A DNA stretch of 64,000 nt from Sphingobacteriaceae bacterium (GTDB lineage: Bacteria > Bacteroidota > Bacteroidia > Sphingobacteriales > Sphingobacteriaceae): positions 62,001 to 126,000 of the forward strand of contig CANHRG010000001.1 in the NCBI GenBank assembly GCA_947463785.1. Direction: 5' to 3'. Below are positions 25,756-35,203 of the stretch, piece after piece. The notes beneath the pieces were generated by a model that saw only the letters and a list, made by a program, of their open reading frames with translations, had not been told where the DNA came from and did no database searches. The first letter of the stretch is position 1. The number at the start of each line of letters is the position of its first letter. Both the position numbers and the translations under genes were made by a program.

Positions 25756-27292
25756 ATAAATCAAACTTAATTCCTTGAGCTAAGGGTAATTGATTCGAAT
25801 AATTAATGGTGTTGGTTTGACGACGCATGTAAGCCTTCCACGCATCAGAACCAGATTCTCTGCCACCACCCGTTTCCTTCTCGCCACCAAATGCTCCGCC
25901 AATTTCGGCACCGGAGGTACCGATATTTACATTAGCTATGCCACAATCAGAACCTTCGGCAGACAAGAAACGTTCGGCTTCTCTCAGGTTAAGGGTCATA
26001 ATGGCCGAAGAAAGACCTTGTGGCACACTGTTCTGAATGGCGATAGCTTCATCCAAAGTCGTGTATTTCATTACGTATAAAATTGGAGCAAAAGTTTCTT
26101 CATGTACAATCTTGAACTCTGGTTTAACTTCAGCAATGCAAGGTTTTACATAACAGCCAGACTCGTATCCCGTACCCGATAATACACCACCTTCAACTAA
26201 GAACTTGCCACCTTCAGTTTTGCATTTTTCAATAGCTTCCAAATACGTTTTTACAGCATCCTGATCTATTAGAGGCCCAACGTGATTTTTCTCATCCAGT
26301 GGATTACCAATGCTTAATTGTTGGTAAGCATTCACTAATTTCTGTGTGAAGGCATCGTATACACTTTCGTGGATAATTAATCGTCGGGTACTGGTACAGC
26401 GTTGTCCGGCAGTTCCTACCGCTCCGAAAACGCAACCAATTAAGGACATGTCCAGATCCGCATGCTCACTAATGATAATCGCATTGTTACCTCCAAGCTC
26501 CAGAATGGTTTTACCAAACCTTGAAGCCACAGCAGAGGAAACCATTCGACCAACACGAGTAGATCCCGTAAAAGAAACCAATGGAATTCTTGGATCTTGA
26601 TTCATACGATCCCCAGCTGCATTACCCAAAATCAAACAGCTAACGCCCTCGGGAACTCCATTTGCTTTAAAAACCTTCGCAATAATTTTCTGACAAGCTA
26701 CTGCACAAAGCGGTGTTTTAGAACTCGGTTTCCAAACACACACATCGCCACACACCCACGCAATGGCGCTGTTCCAACTCCACACCGCAACGGGGAAATT
26801 GAACGCAGAAATAATTCCGACAATGCCCAGCGGATGCCATTGTTCGTACATACGGTGTAATGGTCGCTCTGAATGCATGCTCAAACCATACAACTGACGC
26901 GATAATCCAACTGCAAAATCACAGATATCGATCATTTCCTGCACTTCACCCAAACCTTCTTGTAAACTTTTACCCATTTCGTAAGAAACCAGTTTACCCA
27001 AATCTTCTTTGTGTTTTCTGAGTTCTTCACCCAACTGCCTCACCACTTCTCCACGTTTAGGAGCGGGCACTTTTCGCCATTCCAGAAATGCAGCTTCTGC
27101 GGTTTTGATTACCTGATCGTAATCTTCTTGACTTGCAGGTGTAAAACCGGCAATTTGTTCCCCATCAACGGGCGAAAAGCTACCTTTTTTAGAATTGGTA
27201 TCGGGCTGACCCCAATGCTGGCCAGTGCTCCAAGATGGGTTTAAACTGTCAATACCCAGATTTTTCAAAATGCTTTGGATGTTGGTATTCAT
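25754..27292 (-). CDS. ALDH7-family aldehyde dehydrogenase (alpha-aminoadipate semialdehyde type)
   Basis: 512 residues from ATG 27292. Catalytic Cys lies in GTAGQRCTSTRRL and catalytic Glu in LELGGNNAIII; cofactor-binding FTGST is present. The C-terminal block TSGAEIGGAFGGEKETGGGRESGSDAWKAYMRR...TINYS...LPLAQGIKF is diagnostic of the ALDH7 (antiquitin) class, which oxidises alpha-aminoadipate semialdehyde in lysine breakdown and also betaine aldehyde and lipid aldehydes. A further 7 codons are open upstream through a TTG, but the ATG suits the family start. A TAGATTTG box (27311-27318) lies 18 nt upstream. Confidence 0.92.
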   Translation of the reverse strand: MNTNIQSILKNLGIDSLNPSWSTGQHWGQPDTNSKKGSFSPVDGEQIAGFTPASQEDYDQVIKTAEAAFLEWRKVPAPKRGEVVRQLGEELRKHKEDLGKLVSYEMGKSLQEGLGEVQEMIDICDFAVGLSRQLYGLSMHSERPLHRMYEQWHPLGIVGIISAFNFPVAVWSWNSAIAWVCGDVCVWKPSSKTPLCAVACQKIIAKVFKANGVPEGVSCLILGNAAGDRMNQDPRIPLVSFTGSTRVGRMVSSAVASRFGKTILELGGNNAIIISEHADLDMSLIGCVFGAVGTAGQRCTSTRRLIIHESVYDAFTQKLVNAYQQLSIGNPLDEKNHVGPLIDQDAVKTYLEAIEKCKTEGGKFLVEGGVLSGTGYESGCYVKPCIAEVKPEFKIVHEETFAPILYVMKYTTLDEAIAIQNSVPQGLSSAIMTLNLREAERFLSAEGSDCGIANVNIGTSGAEIGGAFGGEKETGGGRESGSDAWKAYMRRQTNTINYSNQLPLAQGIKFDL

Positions 27293-27310
27293 GTACGTGC
27301 TATTTTGAGT

Positions 27311-27318
27311 CAAATCTA
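27311..27318 (-). promoter_or_regulatory. -7 box (TAGATTTG) of the ALDH7 gene
   Basis: Full TAnnTTTG match 18 nt before the ATG at 27292. No TTTG at -33. It overlaps the alternative TTG start (27311-27313), which speaks against that start. Confidence 0.5.
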
Positions 27319-27462
27319 ATCATTTCTGTTCGAGTTAGCCGGTGAATATGTTGAAAACTTGCGCTGTAAAAACAAAGTTTTTGAACTAATTTAACAACCA
27401 ATAGCTGCTTGGCAAGATATTTGAATTGAGCATAGTTAATACTAGACTTATCTATTTGGCAG

Positions 27463-28866
27463 ATGGAAGACGATTTTGAATTTGATTTCTCAGAAGATCC
27501 CAAATTTTCTGTAGAACGTTATGAAGAAATGATCCGCAATCAGGATCAATATTTTTTTGACACCCAGGCCTTCGAAAATATTATTGATTATTACATCGAG
27601 AAAAACGATCCTGTAAAGGCACTTCAGGTGGTGGAGTATGCTTTAAGTCAGCATCCATTTGCTGTACTTTTTTTAATCAAACAGGCTCAACTGTTCTTGG
27701 TAACCAATAATCTGGACAAAGCTTTTAAAGCCCTCGATAAAGCTGAAACGCTAGAAGCCTCAGAGCCCGATATTTATACCTTGCGTGGAAACATCTACGA
27801 AGGTTTAGAACGGCATACCGACGCTTTAGAAAATTACGAACGAGCCCTGAGCTTATCAGAAAACCGGGATGAAATTCTTTTACACATGGCTTATGTGTAC
27901 CAGAACATGTCCGATTACGAATCGGCAGCAAAGTACCTAAAACGTTGTCTGGAGCACAACATGGAAAATCAGGAAGCACTTTACGAGCTGGCATTTTGCT
28001 ACGATGTACTGGATAAACAAGAAGAAAGTGTGGCGTTTTATCAGCAATACATCGATACAGAGCCCTATTCCTATGCCGCTTGGTACAACCTGGGGAACGC
28101 TTTTAACAAGCTAAACCATTTCGAAAAAGCCATAGATGCCTACGATTATGCCATCTTGATCAAAGAAAATTTTGCTTCTGCATATTTTAATAAAGGCAAT
28201 TCATTGGTGCATCTCGATCGCTTTTCTGAGGCCATTGAAGTTTACAAGCAAACTTTCGAATACGAACCACCAAGTGCCGATACCTATTGCGCCATTGGCG
28301 AGTGTTACGAGAAACTGGAGCAAATGGATGAAGCTCGAAAATACTACAAAAAGGCTGTAAAAATGGACCCTGAACAAGCAGATGCTTGGTTTGGGATTGG
28401 CGTTACGCTTGATTTTGAAGAGCGCTTTTTTGAATCGCTGCATTTTTATAAAAAAGCCCTAGAACTCGACGATAAAAATCCGGATTTCTGGTTTGCCATT
28501 GCCGATGCCCAATACAAACTGAAGCAATACGAAGAATCGGAGGCTGCCTACGAAAAGGTAGTTGAGTACAATCCGACAGATATTGAAGCGTGGCTCGATT
28601 ATTCGTCAATACTGTTTGAGCAAAGCAAATTGAACGAAGCTATAGAAATTATTGCATTGGGTATTAAAACCAATCCCGAAGCCGCAGAACTGTATTACCG
28701 AATGGTTGCCTATCTGTTTGCCGATGGCCAATACAATGAGGCCTTAGCCTTTCTGGAAACGGCATTGAGTACCAGTCCTGAAAAACACTATATCTTGTTT
28801 GAATACCTGCCTCAACTTCAAGAAAACAAGATCATCATTGATATTATTAATCGTTACAACAGCTAG
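27463..28866 (+). CDS. TPR-repeat protein
   Basis: 467 residues made almost entirely of tetratricopeptide repeats. At least eleven 34-residue units are recognisable by the W/L-G-Y-A-F-A-P pattern, for example EALYELAFCYDVLDKQEESVAFYQQYIDTEP, AAWYNLGNAFNKLNHFEKAIDAYDYAI and ADAWFGIGVTLDFEERFFESLHFYKKALELD. No signal peptide, so a cytoplasmic scaffold is likely. The acidic N-terminus (MEDDFEFDFSEDP) is unusual. A TTTG box 4 nt before the ATG (27451-27458, TCTATTTG) fits the near-leaderless pattern seen in the window. Partner proteins unknown. Confidence 0.88.
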   Translation: MEDDFEFDFSEDPKFSVERYEEMIRNQDQYFFDTQAFENIIDYYIEKNDPVKALQVVEYALSQHPFAVLFLIKQAQLFLVTNNLDKAFKALDKAETLEASEPDIYTLRGNIYEGLERHTDALENYERALSLSENRDEILLHMAYVYQNMSDYESAAKYLKRCLEHNMENQEALYELAFCYDVLDKQEESVAFYQQYIDTEPYSYAAWYNLGNAFNKLNHFEKAIDAYDYAILIKENFASAYFNKGNSLVHLDRFSEAIEVYKQTFEYEPPSADTYCAIGECYEKLEQMDEARKYYKKAVKMDPEQADAWFGIGVTLDFEERFFESLHFYKKALELDDKNPDFWFAIADAQYKLKQYEESEAAYEKVVEYNPTDIEAWLDYSSILFEQSKLNEAIEIIALGIKTNPEAAELYYRMVAYLFADGQYNEALAFLETALSTSPEKHYILFEYLPQLQENKIIIDIINRYNS

Positions 28867-28904
28867 ATACTTCCATTTTTCGTTTTTTTTGAGACCTTTG
28901 CAGC

Positions 28905-29669
28905 ATGAATTATACGCTTAACGATCTACCTGAACGCAGTCAGAAACCACGTAATAAAGGCCTAACCATGGTTATGGATAAAGGGCTGAGTATTCGTGAA
29001 ATTGAAGATTTTCTGGAAGTAGCCGGATCGCATACCGACATTGTGAAATTGGGCTGGGCCACTTCTTTTGTAACTCCAAACCTCGAGCAAAAATTAAAAG
29101 TATACAAAGACGCAGGTATTCCGGTTTATTTCGGTGGTACCCTGTTTGAAGCCTTTGCCATCCGTAATCAGTTTGACGATTACCGTCGAATTTTGGATAA
29201 ATACGGTATGGAGTACGCAGAAGTATCAGATGGATCTATCGAAATTGAACACGAAGAGAAATGCGACTACATCCGCAAACTAAGCGAACAGGTAACTGTT
29301 ATTTCTGAAGTAGGTTCTAAAGATGCAACCAAGATATTTGCACCCTACAAATGGATTGCATTGATGAAAGCCGAAATGGAAGCTGGATCGTGGAAAGTAA
29401 TTGCTGAAGCTCGTGAAGGGGGTAATGTGGGTATTTATCGCGATTCGGGAGAAGTGAGAGAAGGATTGGTGGATGAGATTTTAACACAAATTCCTGAAGA
29501 AACCATTATTTGGGAAGCCCCAATTAAGGCTCAACAAGTATGGTTTATCAAACTCTTGGGCACCAATGTAAACCTAGGAAATATTGCTCCGGCAGAAGTT
29601 ATTCCTTTAGAAACCATCCGTTTGGGCTTACGCGGCGATACCTTTAATCATTTCCTTACCCAAAAATAA
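28905..29669 (+). CDS. Phosphosulfolactate synthase (ComA-like)
   Basis: 254 residues, one (beta/alpha)8 domain: KGLTMVMDKGLSIREIEDFL, DIVKLGWATSFV, YFGGTLFEAFAIRNQ, AEVSDGSIEI, SEVGSKDA, AEAREGGNVGIY, IIWEAPIKAQQVWFI and GLRGDTF. These follow the ComA family (PF02679), which joins sulfite to phosphoenolpyruvate to make phosphosulfolactate. In methanogens the product leads to coenzyme M; in spore formers to sulfolactate. Here it could feed sulfolactate or cysteate, precursors of the sulfonolipids common in Bacteroidota, but that is inference. A GACCTTTG box ends 4 nt before the ATG. aroE follows 29 bp downstream. Confidence 0.8.
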   Translation: MNYTLNDLPERSQKPRNKGLTMVMDKGLSIREIEDFLEVAGSHTDIVKLGWATSFVTPNLEQKLKVYKDAGIPVYFGGTLFEAFAIRNQFDDYRRILDKYGMEYAEVSDGSIEIEHEEKCDYIRKLSEQVTVISEVGSKDATKIFAPYKWIALMKAEMEAGSWKVIAEAREGGNVGIYRDSGEVREGLVDEILTQIPEETIIWEAPIKAQQVWFIKLLGTNVNLGNIAPAEVIPLETIRLGLRGDTFNHFLTQK

Positions 29670-29698
29670 TTGGAACAACTGCTGTAGGTGCATAACTC

Positions 29699-30478
29699 AT
29701 GAAAAAGTACGGTATTATCGGCTATCCTCTGGTTCACTCGTTCTCCTTAAGTTATTTTACGGAGAAGTTTAAGAAAGAGAATCTCGACGATTGCGAATAC
29801 CAGGCCTTTCCTTTGCAAAACATCAGCGATTTACCAGAAGTTATCAAGAATAACCCGGAATTATGCGGGCTGAATGTAACACATCCGCATAAAATTGGGG
29901 TGATTTACTACCTCGATAAACTGGATGAAGCCGCCCGTGAAATTGATGCCGTAAACTGTATAAAGATTGTCAATAACCGACCTGTCGAATCGTTCTTTAG
30001 TGGCGAACTATCGTCGATGAAAGTGCGATTGGAGGGATACAATACAGATGCTTACGGCTTTGAGCATTCGCTGAAGCCACTACTTAAAAAACACCATCAA
30101 AAAGCCTTAATATTGGGTGATGGTGGAGCTTCTAGAGCGGTTGCCTATGTATTGCGCAAATTAGGGATAGAGTATTTGATCGTATCTAGGAGAGCCAGAA
30201 ATAAACAGGTAGCTTATAAAGATCTGAGCCAAGACTTAATGGCTGAACATTTGTTGATCATTAACACTACGCCACTGGGCACTTTCCCAGAAACTGAGGG
30301 CTGTGCAGATATTCCTTACCAATTTTTTAGCGATAAACACCTGGCTTACGATCTGGTGTACAATCCGGCCGAAACCGAATTTCTGAAACGGGCAAAAGCC
30401 AATGGAGCAAGCACTAAAAACGGTTTAGAAATGCTCCACATTCAGGCCGAAAAAGCTTGGGAAATCTGGAATAGCTAA
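29699..30478 (+). CDS. aroE: Shikimate dehydrogenase
   Basis: 259 residues, close to the family norm. N-terminal substrate domain with YGIIGYPLVHSFSLSYFTEKF and the catalytic block CGLNVTHPHKIGVI (Lys in THPHK, Asp in NTDAYGFEHSL). NADP-binding Rossmann domain with LGDGGASRAVAYVLRKLG and the terminal helix EMLHIQAEKAWEIW. It reduces 3-dehydroshikimate in aromatic amino-acid synthesis. Its stop overlaps the gldD start (TAATG), so the two are coupled. Confidence 0.94.
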   Translation: MKKYGIIGYPLVHSFSLSYFTEKFKKENLDDCEYQAFPLQNISDLPEVIKNNPELCGLNVTHPHKIGVIYYLDKLDEAAREIDAVNCIKIVNNRPVESFFSGELSSMKVRLEGYNTDAYGFEHSLKPLLKKHHQKALILGDGGASRAVAYVLRKLGIEYLIVSRRARNKQVAYKDLSQDLMAEHLLIINTTPLGTFPETEGCADIPYQFFSDKHLAYDLVYNPAETEFLKRAKANGASTKNGLEMLHIQAEKAWEIWNS

Positions 30479-31053
30479 TGAAATTCCTGAAAGGTTTACT
30501 ACTTATTGCTGTGCTTTTCTCTTCATGCACTGGAGATTATACGCCAAAACCACGGGCTTATTTCCGGATTGAGTTTCCAGAAAAAAAATACCAAAATTAC
30601 CAGTCAGACTGCCCGTATCGGTTTGAATATCCGGTATACGCAGAAATTTTGCCCGATAACCGGCCCGATGCAAAACCCTGCTGGATTGATGTTGCGTATC
30701 CGCAATTTAATGGGCGGCTACATTTGAGCTATCAGGCCATCTCTTCCAGAAAACAGTTCGACCAATTGGTGGAAGATGCCCACACCTTTGCCTTTAAACA
30801 TACCGTAAAAGCTACCGCGATAGACGAGGCCAGAATAAATTACCCCAATAAAAACGTGTATGGCATTTACTATACCATTGAGGGAAACACGGCTTCTTCC
30901 GTACAGTTTTTTCTAACCGATAGCAGTAAAAATTACCTGAGAGGTGCTTTGTATTTCAACGAGCAACCCAAAATTGACTCCATTCGTCCGGTACTCGATT
31001 TCATTAAAAAAGATATTGATGTAATGATCAAATCTTTTGAGTGGAAGAAATAA
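30478..31053 (+). CDS. gldD: Gliding-motility lipoprotein GldD
   Basis: 191 residues. Signal peptide with lipobox (LFSSC, Cys at residue 18). The mature part matches GldD in order: YTPKPRAYFRIEFPEKKYQ, CPYRFEYP, CWIDVAYPQFNGRLHLSYQAI, FKHTVKATAI, YGIYYTIEGNTASSVQFFLTDSSKNYLRGALYFN and PVLDFIKKDIDVMI. In Flavobacterium johnsoniae GldD is required for gliding and works with the GldJ/type IX machinery in the outer membrane. Most Sphingobacteriaceae keep these genes even when gliding is not seen, so presence does not prove motility. Starts inside the aroE stop. Confidence 0.9.
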   Translation: MKFLKGLLLIAVLFSSCTGDYTPKPRAYFRIEFPEKKYQNYQSDCPYRFEYPVYAEILPDNRPDAKPCWIDVAYPQFNGRLHLSYQAISSRKQFDQLVEDAHTFAFKHTVKATAIDEARINYPNKNVYGIYYTIEGNTASSVQFFLTDSSKNYLRGALYFNEQPKIDSIRPVLDFIKKDIDVMIKSFEWKK

Positions 31054-31138
31054 TTAAAAAAATACAAACCTTTTCCCATTCATAGGGTTTATATCTATGA
31101 ACATGTAAAACGGTTCAATTGTGATAAGGTTTAGGTTG

Positions 31139-31168
31139 AAAGTCCCGCTTTGTAGCGGGACTTTTTTT
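31139..31168. terminator. Terminator between gldD and the convergent S9 peptidase gene
   Basis: Arms AAAGTCCCGCT (31139-31149) and AGCGGGACTTT (31154-31164) around a 4-nt loop, T-run to 31168. The T-run runs into the stop codon of the convergent gene. Confidence 0.92.
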
Positions 31169-33551
31169 AGTTCTTTAACTCGGGAGAAGGTTTTAAATTC
31201 TTCTCAAATAAATGGAATATGCGTTTGTATTCATCGGTCCAGCTAGAGGGCTCAACAAAACCATGATCTTCTACCGGATAAACCGCCAATTCCCAATTGT
31301 CTTTACCCAACTCAATAAAGCGCTGGGTTAACTCCACAATGTCTTGGAACTGTACATTCACATCTACCATGCCATGGCACATTAAGAGCTTACCTTTCAA
31401 ACCTTCGGCAAAATAGAGCGGCGAGCTTTGGCGGTAGGCCTTCTCATCGTTGGCGGGTTCATTTAAAATATTGGCGGTGTACCCGTGGTTGTAATTAGAC
31501 CAATCGGTAACCGAACGAAGTGCGGCACCTGCGGCAAACACCTCTGGCTCTTTAAATAATCCCATTAGGGTAATAAAGCCACCATACGAACCGCCATAAA
31601 GACCTACATTTTTAGGATTAACGCCATATTTCTCTACCAATAATTTTACGCCGTCAACCTGATCGGTTAAGTCTTTTCCTCCCATGTGGCGGTAAATTCC
31701 TGTACGGTGATTGCGGCCATAACCTGAACTAGCCGTATAATCGATATCCATTACGGTATATCCGGCATCGGCTAATAAATTATTAAACATGTATTCGCGG
31801 AAATACTGACTCCAACCGTAATGTACATTTTGCAAATAACCGGCTCCGTGTACAAAAATTACTGCCGGACGATCGGGGTGTGGTTTTGCAGAGGTGTAAA
31901 CCCTGGCGTAAACCGGATCGCCATAGCGGTTGGTAAAGCTGATTACCTCAGGCTCTCTCCAAGCGTAAGAATTAAACTCTTTAGAGGTAGACTGGGTAAT
32001 TTGTACCGACTTTGCTGCCGGTTTATTCTCTTGGAGGTATAATTCCCAAGGTTTGTTACTATAGGAGTAGCGAATGGCCAGCCATTTTTCATCCGGAGAG
32101 ATGCTGATCTCATTCAAGCCTTTCATCTGGGTTAGTTGAACCGGCTTACCACCGGTAACCGGAATGCGGTAAAAATGGGTAATGCCGGGGTGTTCGAGGT
32201 TTGCGGTGAAATAGAATGATTTTTTATCGTTAGCTAAACGTAAGGTTTGTACTTCCCATTTGCCCGAAGTGAGTTGTTTTTTCTGACCGCTTAGCACATT
32301 CACGGTATACAGGTGTGAATAGCCGGAAGCCTCACTCTGGAAATAAAAGGTTGTTGCATCTATCCAACCTACGTTTCCGCCACCAAAAGAGGCGCCAATA
32401 CCAGGGCCGGCAATCCAAGCTTCGTCACGTTGGCGATCTAGTAAACTTAATTGGCCGTTTTCCGGATTCAATTTCATGATCCATCGGTCTTTGTTATCGG
32501 CTGCATACACCACAACCACTGCCTGGCTGCCATCTTCATTCCAAAACGGACCATTGATAGTTACTTTGCGATCCTCGTTCTTTTTGGTTCGTTCTTCCAA
32601 TTGTTTTGGATAGTCTTTTACGTAATCGGGCAGGTCTTTGATACCCGGTATTTCTTTGGTTGAAACGGCATAGATCGTATCTCTGCCTAAATCGTAAATA
32701 AAGCTTTGCGAAGTTGGTAAGGCATTGCCTACTTTGGTTCTACCCGGAATATCTTCGGTATACCCAGAAGCAGTGATAAAATTCGGGACGATGGTATTTT
32801 GGTTGCCTTCTGGGCTACGGGTAACGCGAAAAGCAATGTATTTTTCATCTGGACTTAAACGAACGTTATTTACCTGACTACGGTCGTCTACAATAAATTC
32901 TTTAGGGCGTTTAGCTTCGTTCAACTTGCGGTCTGCTGCATCGGCTTTCTGTTCTTCGGCCTCTTTTTGCAGCACCTCAAAGGTTTTTAACTGATCGGCT
33001 TTTAACCATTGGTCTTGTTTGCTCAAAGGTGCTTCGGGGCGTTTGCGGGTTCTGGAAAAGTTGGTATGCTGCACCAAGGTTCCATTGGCTAAATTCAGGC
33101 TGTAGAGATTTTCGGCTCGTTGGAAAATGACTTTACGTTCATCGGCACTAAATGCTGCACCGTTTTCACGATCTAAAGTATTCACCAAAATTTGCTCTTT
33201 ACCTGTGGCTACATCCAATACGTATAAATCGCCATTGCGCTCAAAAAGTGCTTTAGTGCGGTTTTTGCTATAAGTTAGGTTAGCACGATTGAGCAATTTT
33301 TGCTCAGCGGCAGCTACCGCCTTCGGTTTAGATTGTTGAGGAGAAGTGCTAAATAACTGGTCTCGGTCTTTTGCTTCGGGGTTCCAGTTGAAATACACCT
33401 GACGGCTATCCGGACTCCATTGTACATTGCTTGGTGATACGCCCATCCATTTGGGATCACGCATAATTTTTTCGACACTTAGTGGGGCCAACTGCTGTGC
33501 TTGCAAACCAGTGGCAGCAAAAAGCAGTACTAAAAAGGCTAATTTTTTCAT
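31167..33551 (-). CDS. Exported S9-family (DPP4/prolyl oligopeptidase-like) peptidase
   Basis: 794 residues. Signal peptide MKKLAFLVLLFAATGLQAQ, a beta-propeller region with many WSPDSR/SPDEK blades (about residues 40-520), then an alpha/beta-hydrolase domain. The nucleophile Ser is in GGSYGGF, the Asp in HGMVDVNVQ and the His in PVEDHGFVEPSSW. Family members remove dipeptides after proline or alanine, or act as acylaminoacyl peptidases. Exported to the periplasm or outer membrane. Single-gene unit ending in a shared terminator. The middle (about 170-215) has a charged coiled-coil-like insertion. Confidence 0.9.
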   Translation of the reverse strand: MKKLAFLVLLFAATGLQAQQLAPLSVEKIMRDPKWMGVSPSNVQWSPDSRQVYFNWNPEAKDRDQLFSTSPQQSKPKAVAAAEQKLLNRANLTYSKNRTKALFERNGDLYVLDVATGKEQILVNTLDRENGAAFSADERKVIFQRAENLYSLNLANGTLVQHTNFSRTRKRPEAPLSKQDQWLKADQLKTFEVLQKEAEEQKADAADRKLNEAKRPKEFIVDDRSQVNNVRLSPDEKYIAFRVTRSPEGNQNTIVPNFITASGYTEDIPGRTKVGNALPTSQSFIYDLGRDTIYAVSTKEIPGIKDLPDYVKDYPKQLEERTKKNEDRKVTINGPFWNEDGSQAVVVVYAADNKDRWIMKLNPENGQLSLLDRQRDEAWIAGPGIGASFGGGNVGWIDATTFYFQSEASGYSHLYTVNVLSGQKKQLTSGKWEVQTLRLANDKKSFYFTANLEHPGITHFYRIPVTGGKPVQLTQMKGLNEISISPDEKWLAIRYSYSNKPWELYLQENKPAAKSVQITQSTSKEFNSYAWREPEVISFTNRYGDPVYARVYTSAKPHPDRPAVIFVHGAGYLQNVHYGWSQYFREYMFNNLLADAGYTVMDIDYTASSGYGRNHRTGIYRHMGGKDLTDQVDGVKLLVEKYGVNPKNVGLYGGSYGGFITLMGLFKEPEVFAAGAALRSVTDWSNYNHGYTANILNEPANDEKAYRQSSPLYFAEGLKGKLLMCHGMVDVNVQFQDIVELTQRFIELGKDNWELAVYPVEDHGFVEPSSWTDEYKRIFHLFEKNLKPSPELKN

Positions 33552-33663
33552 TTGTTGTGTTAATGCTTATCCAAGCAAGTTAATAAGTATCCGGATAAGT
33601 TGCGAATTGTTGCAACACAAACCAATTTCATTAGCTAAAATGTTACATCCCTGGCTAAAATTC

Positions 33664-33671
33664 TATCTTTG
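33664..33671 (+). promoter_or_regulatory. -7 box (TATCTTTG) of gltX
   Basis: Full TAnnTTTG match, 6 nt before the ATG at 33678. No TTTG at -33. Suggests a leaderless mRNA. Confidence 0.55.
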
Positions 33672-33677
33672 TAGCCT

Positions 33678-35201
33678 ATGCAGCATTCAGGAAAAGTAAG
33701 AGTTCGTTTTGCGCCCAGCCCAACCGGTGGTTTACATTTAGGTGGGGTTCGTACGGTTTTATTCAATTATTTATTTGCCAAGAAACACGGCGGACAGTTT
33801 GTGTTGCGGATTGAAGATACTGACCAAACCCGCTATGTGGAAGGCGCCGAGCAATACATTATTGATTGCCTTAATTGGTGTGGTTTAATTCCGGATGAAG
33901 GCCCGCATCTGGGTGGCCCCTTTGAGCCTTATCGCCAAAGCGAACGCAAAGAGCGTTATCGCCCCTATGCTGAGCAATTGGTGAAGGCCGGCTTTGCCTA
34001 TTATGCATTTGATACCCCCGAAGAATTGGATAAATGCCGCAAGGAAATCCCGAATTTCCAATACGGCCATACTTACCGTGGTCAATTGCGAAATTCGCTG
34101 TCGCTTTCGGAAGCTGAAGTGCAGCAACTGCTGGATAATGGTGTTCCACACGTGATCCGGATTAAGATGCCGACCAATGAAACGGTTTCGTTTACGGATC
34201 TTATTCGGGGTGAAGTTAGTTTTGATACGAATTTAGTAGACGATAAGGTGCTGCTCAAAGCCGATGGTATGCCTACCTATCATCTTGCTGTGGTGGTGGA
34301 TGATTTCCTGATGGACATTACGCATGCTTTTCGCGGGGAGGAATGGTTGCCTTCGGCGCCGGTTCACCTCTTGTTGTGGAAATACCTGGGCTGGGAAGCT
34401 GCCATGCCGCAGTGGGCACACTTGCCTTTGATTTTAAAACCCGATGGCAACGGTAAGTTGAGCAAACGCGATGGCGATCGTTTGGGTTTTCCGGTTTTTG
34501 CCATGAACTGGCTCGACCCTAAAACGGGTGATTTTACGCCGGGCTTCCGCGAATTGGGCTTCTTGCCTGAAGCTTTCTTAAACCTGCTGGCCTTATTGGG
34601 TTGGAACGATGGTACCGACCAGGAGATTTTTAGTTTGGATGAACTGGTTGAGAAATTCTCTATTGAACGTGTAAGCCATGCCGGAGCGAAATTTGATTAC
34701 GAAAAAGCCAAATGGTTCAACGCCGAATGGATTAAGCGTGTGGACCATGCCCGGTTGAAAGGTTTGATCTTGGAGCAAGCCAAACAGCAAGAAATTCAAC
34801 TTGAAGATACGGCTTACCTGAGCCAAGTAATTGAATTGGTAAAAGACCGTTTAGTTTTATTGAAAGACTTTTGGGAGCAGGCAGGTTTCTTTTTTGAGGA
34901 GCCGAAGCAGTACGATCTGGATGCGGTGAAACCGAAATGGTCGGCTGAGAAGGCAGGTTTTTACCAAGCCTTGCTTGAAAAATTTGATGCAGTTCCTAGT
35001 TGGGAAGCTGCTGTATTGGAAGAAACGTTTAAAGCTGCTGCTGAAAGCGCCGGAATGAAAGTGGGTGAATTGATGTTGCCTTTCCGGGTGATGTTGGTGG
35101 GTGGTAAATTTGGGCCAGCAGTTTTTGATATTGCAGCGGTTTTGGGTAAAACCGAAACGCTAAACAGAATTACCAAAGCCTGTTCTGTTTTTAGTTCATA
35201 A
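33678..35201 (+). CDS. gltX: Glutamyl-tRNA synthetase
   Basis: 507 residues. Class I signature HIGH as PSPTGGLHLGGVRT, a tRNA-CP domain, and KMSKS as NGKLSKRDGDRLG. C-terminal anticodon-binding all-helical domain (ELVKDRLVLLKDFWEQAGFFF...). It charges tRNA-Glu. The amidase gene starts 2 bp after the stop, so the two are co-transcribed. Confidence 0.96.
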   Translation: MQHSGKVRVRFAPSPTGGLHLGGVRTVLFNYLFAKKHGGQFVLRIEDTDQTRYVEGAEQYIIDCLNWCGLIPDEGPHLGGPFEPYRQSERKERYRPYAEQLVKAGFAYYAFDTPEELDKCRKEIPNFQYGHTYRGQLRNSLSLSEAEVQQLLDNGVPHVIRIKMPTNETVSFTDLIRGEVSFDTNLVDDKVLLKADGMPTYHLAVVVDDFLMDITHAFRGEEWLPSAPVHLLLWKYLGWEAAMPQWAHLPLILKPDGNGKLSKRDGDRLGFPVFAMNWLDPKTGDFTPGFRELGFLPEAFLNLLALLGWNDGTDQEIFSLDELVEKFSIERVSHAGAKFDYEKAKWFNAEWIKRVDHARLKGLILEQAKQQEIQLEDTAYLSQVIELVKDRLVLLKDFWEQAGFFFEEPKQYDLDAVKPKWSAEKAGFYQALLEKFDAVPSWEAAVLEETFKAAAESAGMKVGELMLPFRVMLVGGKFGPAVFDIAAVLGKTETLNRITKACSVFSS

Positions 35202-35203
35202 CC

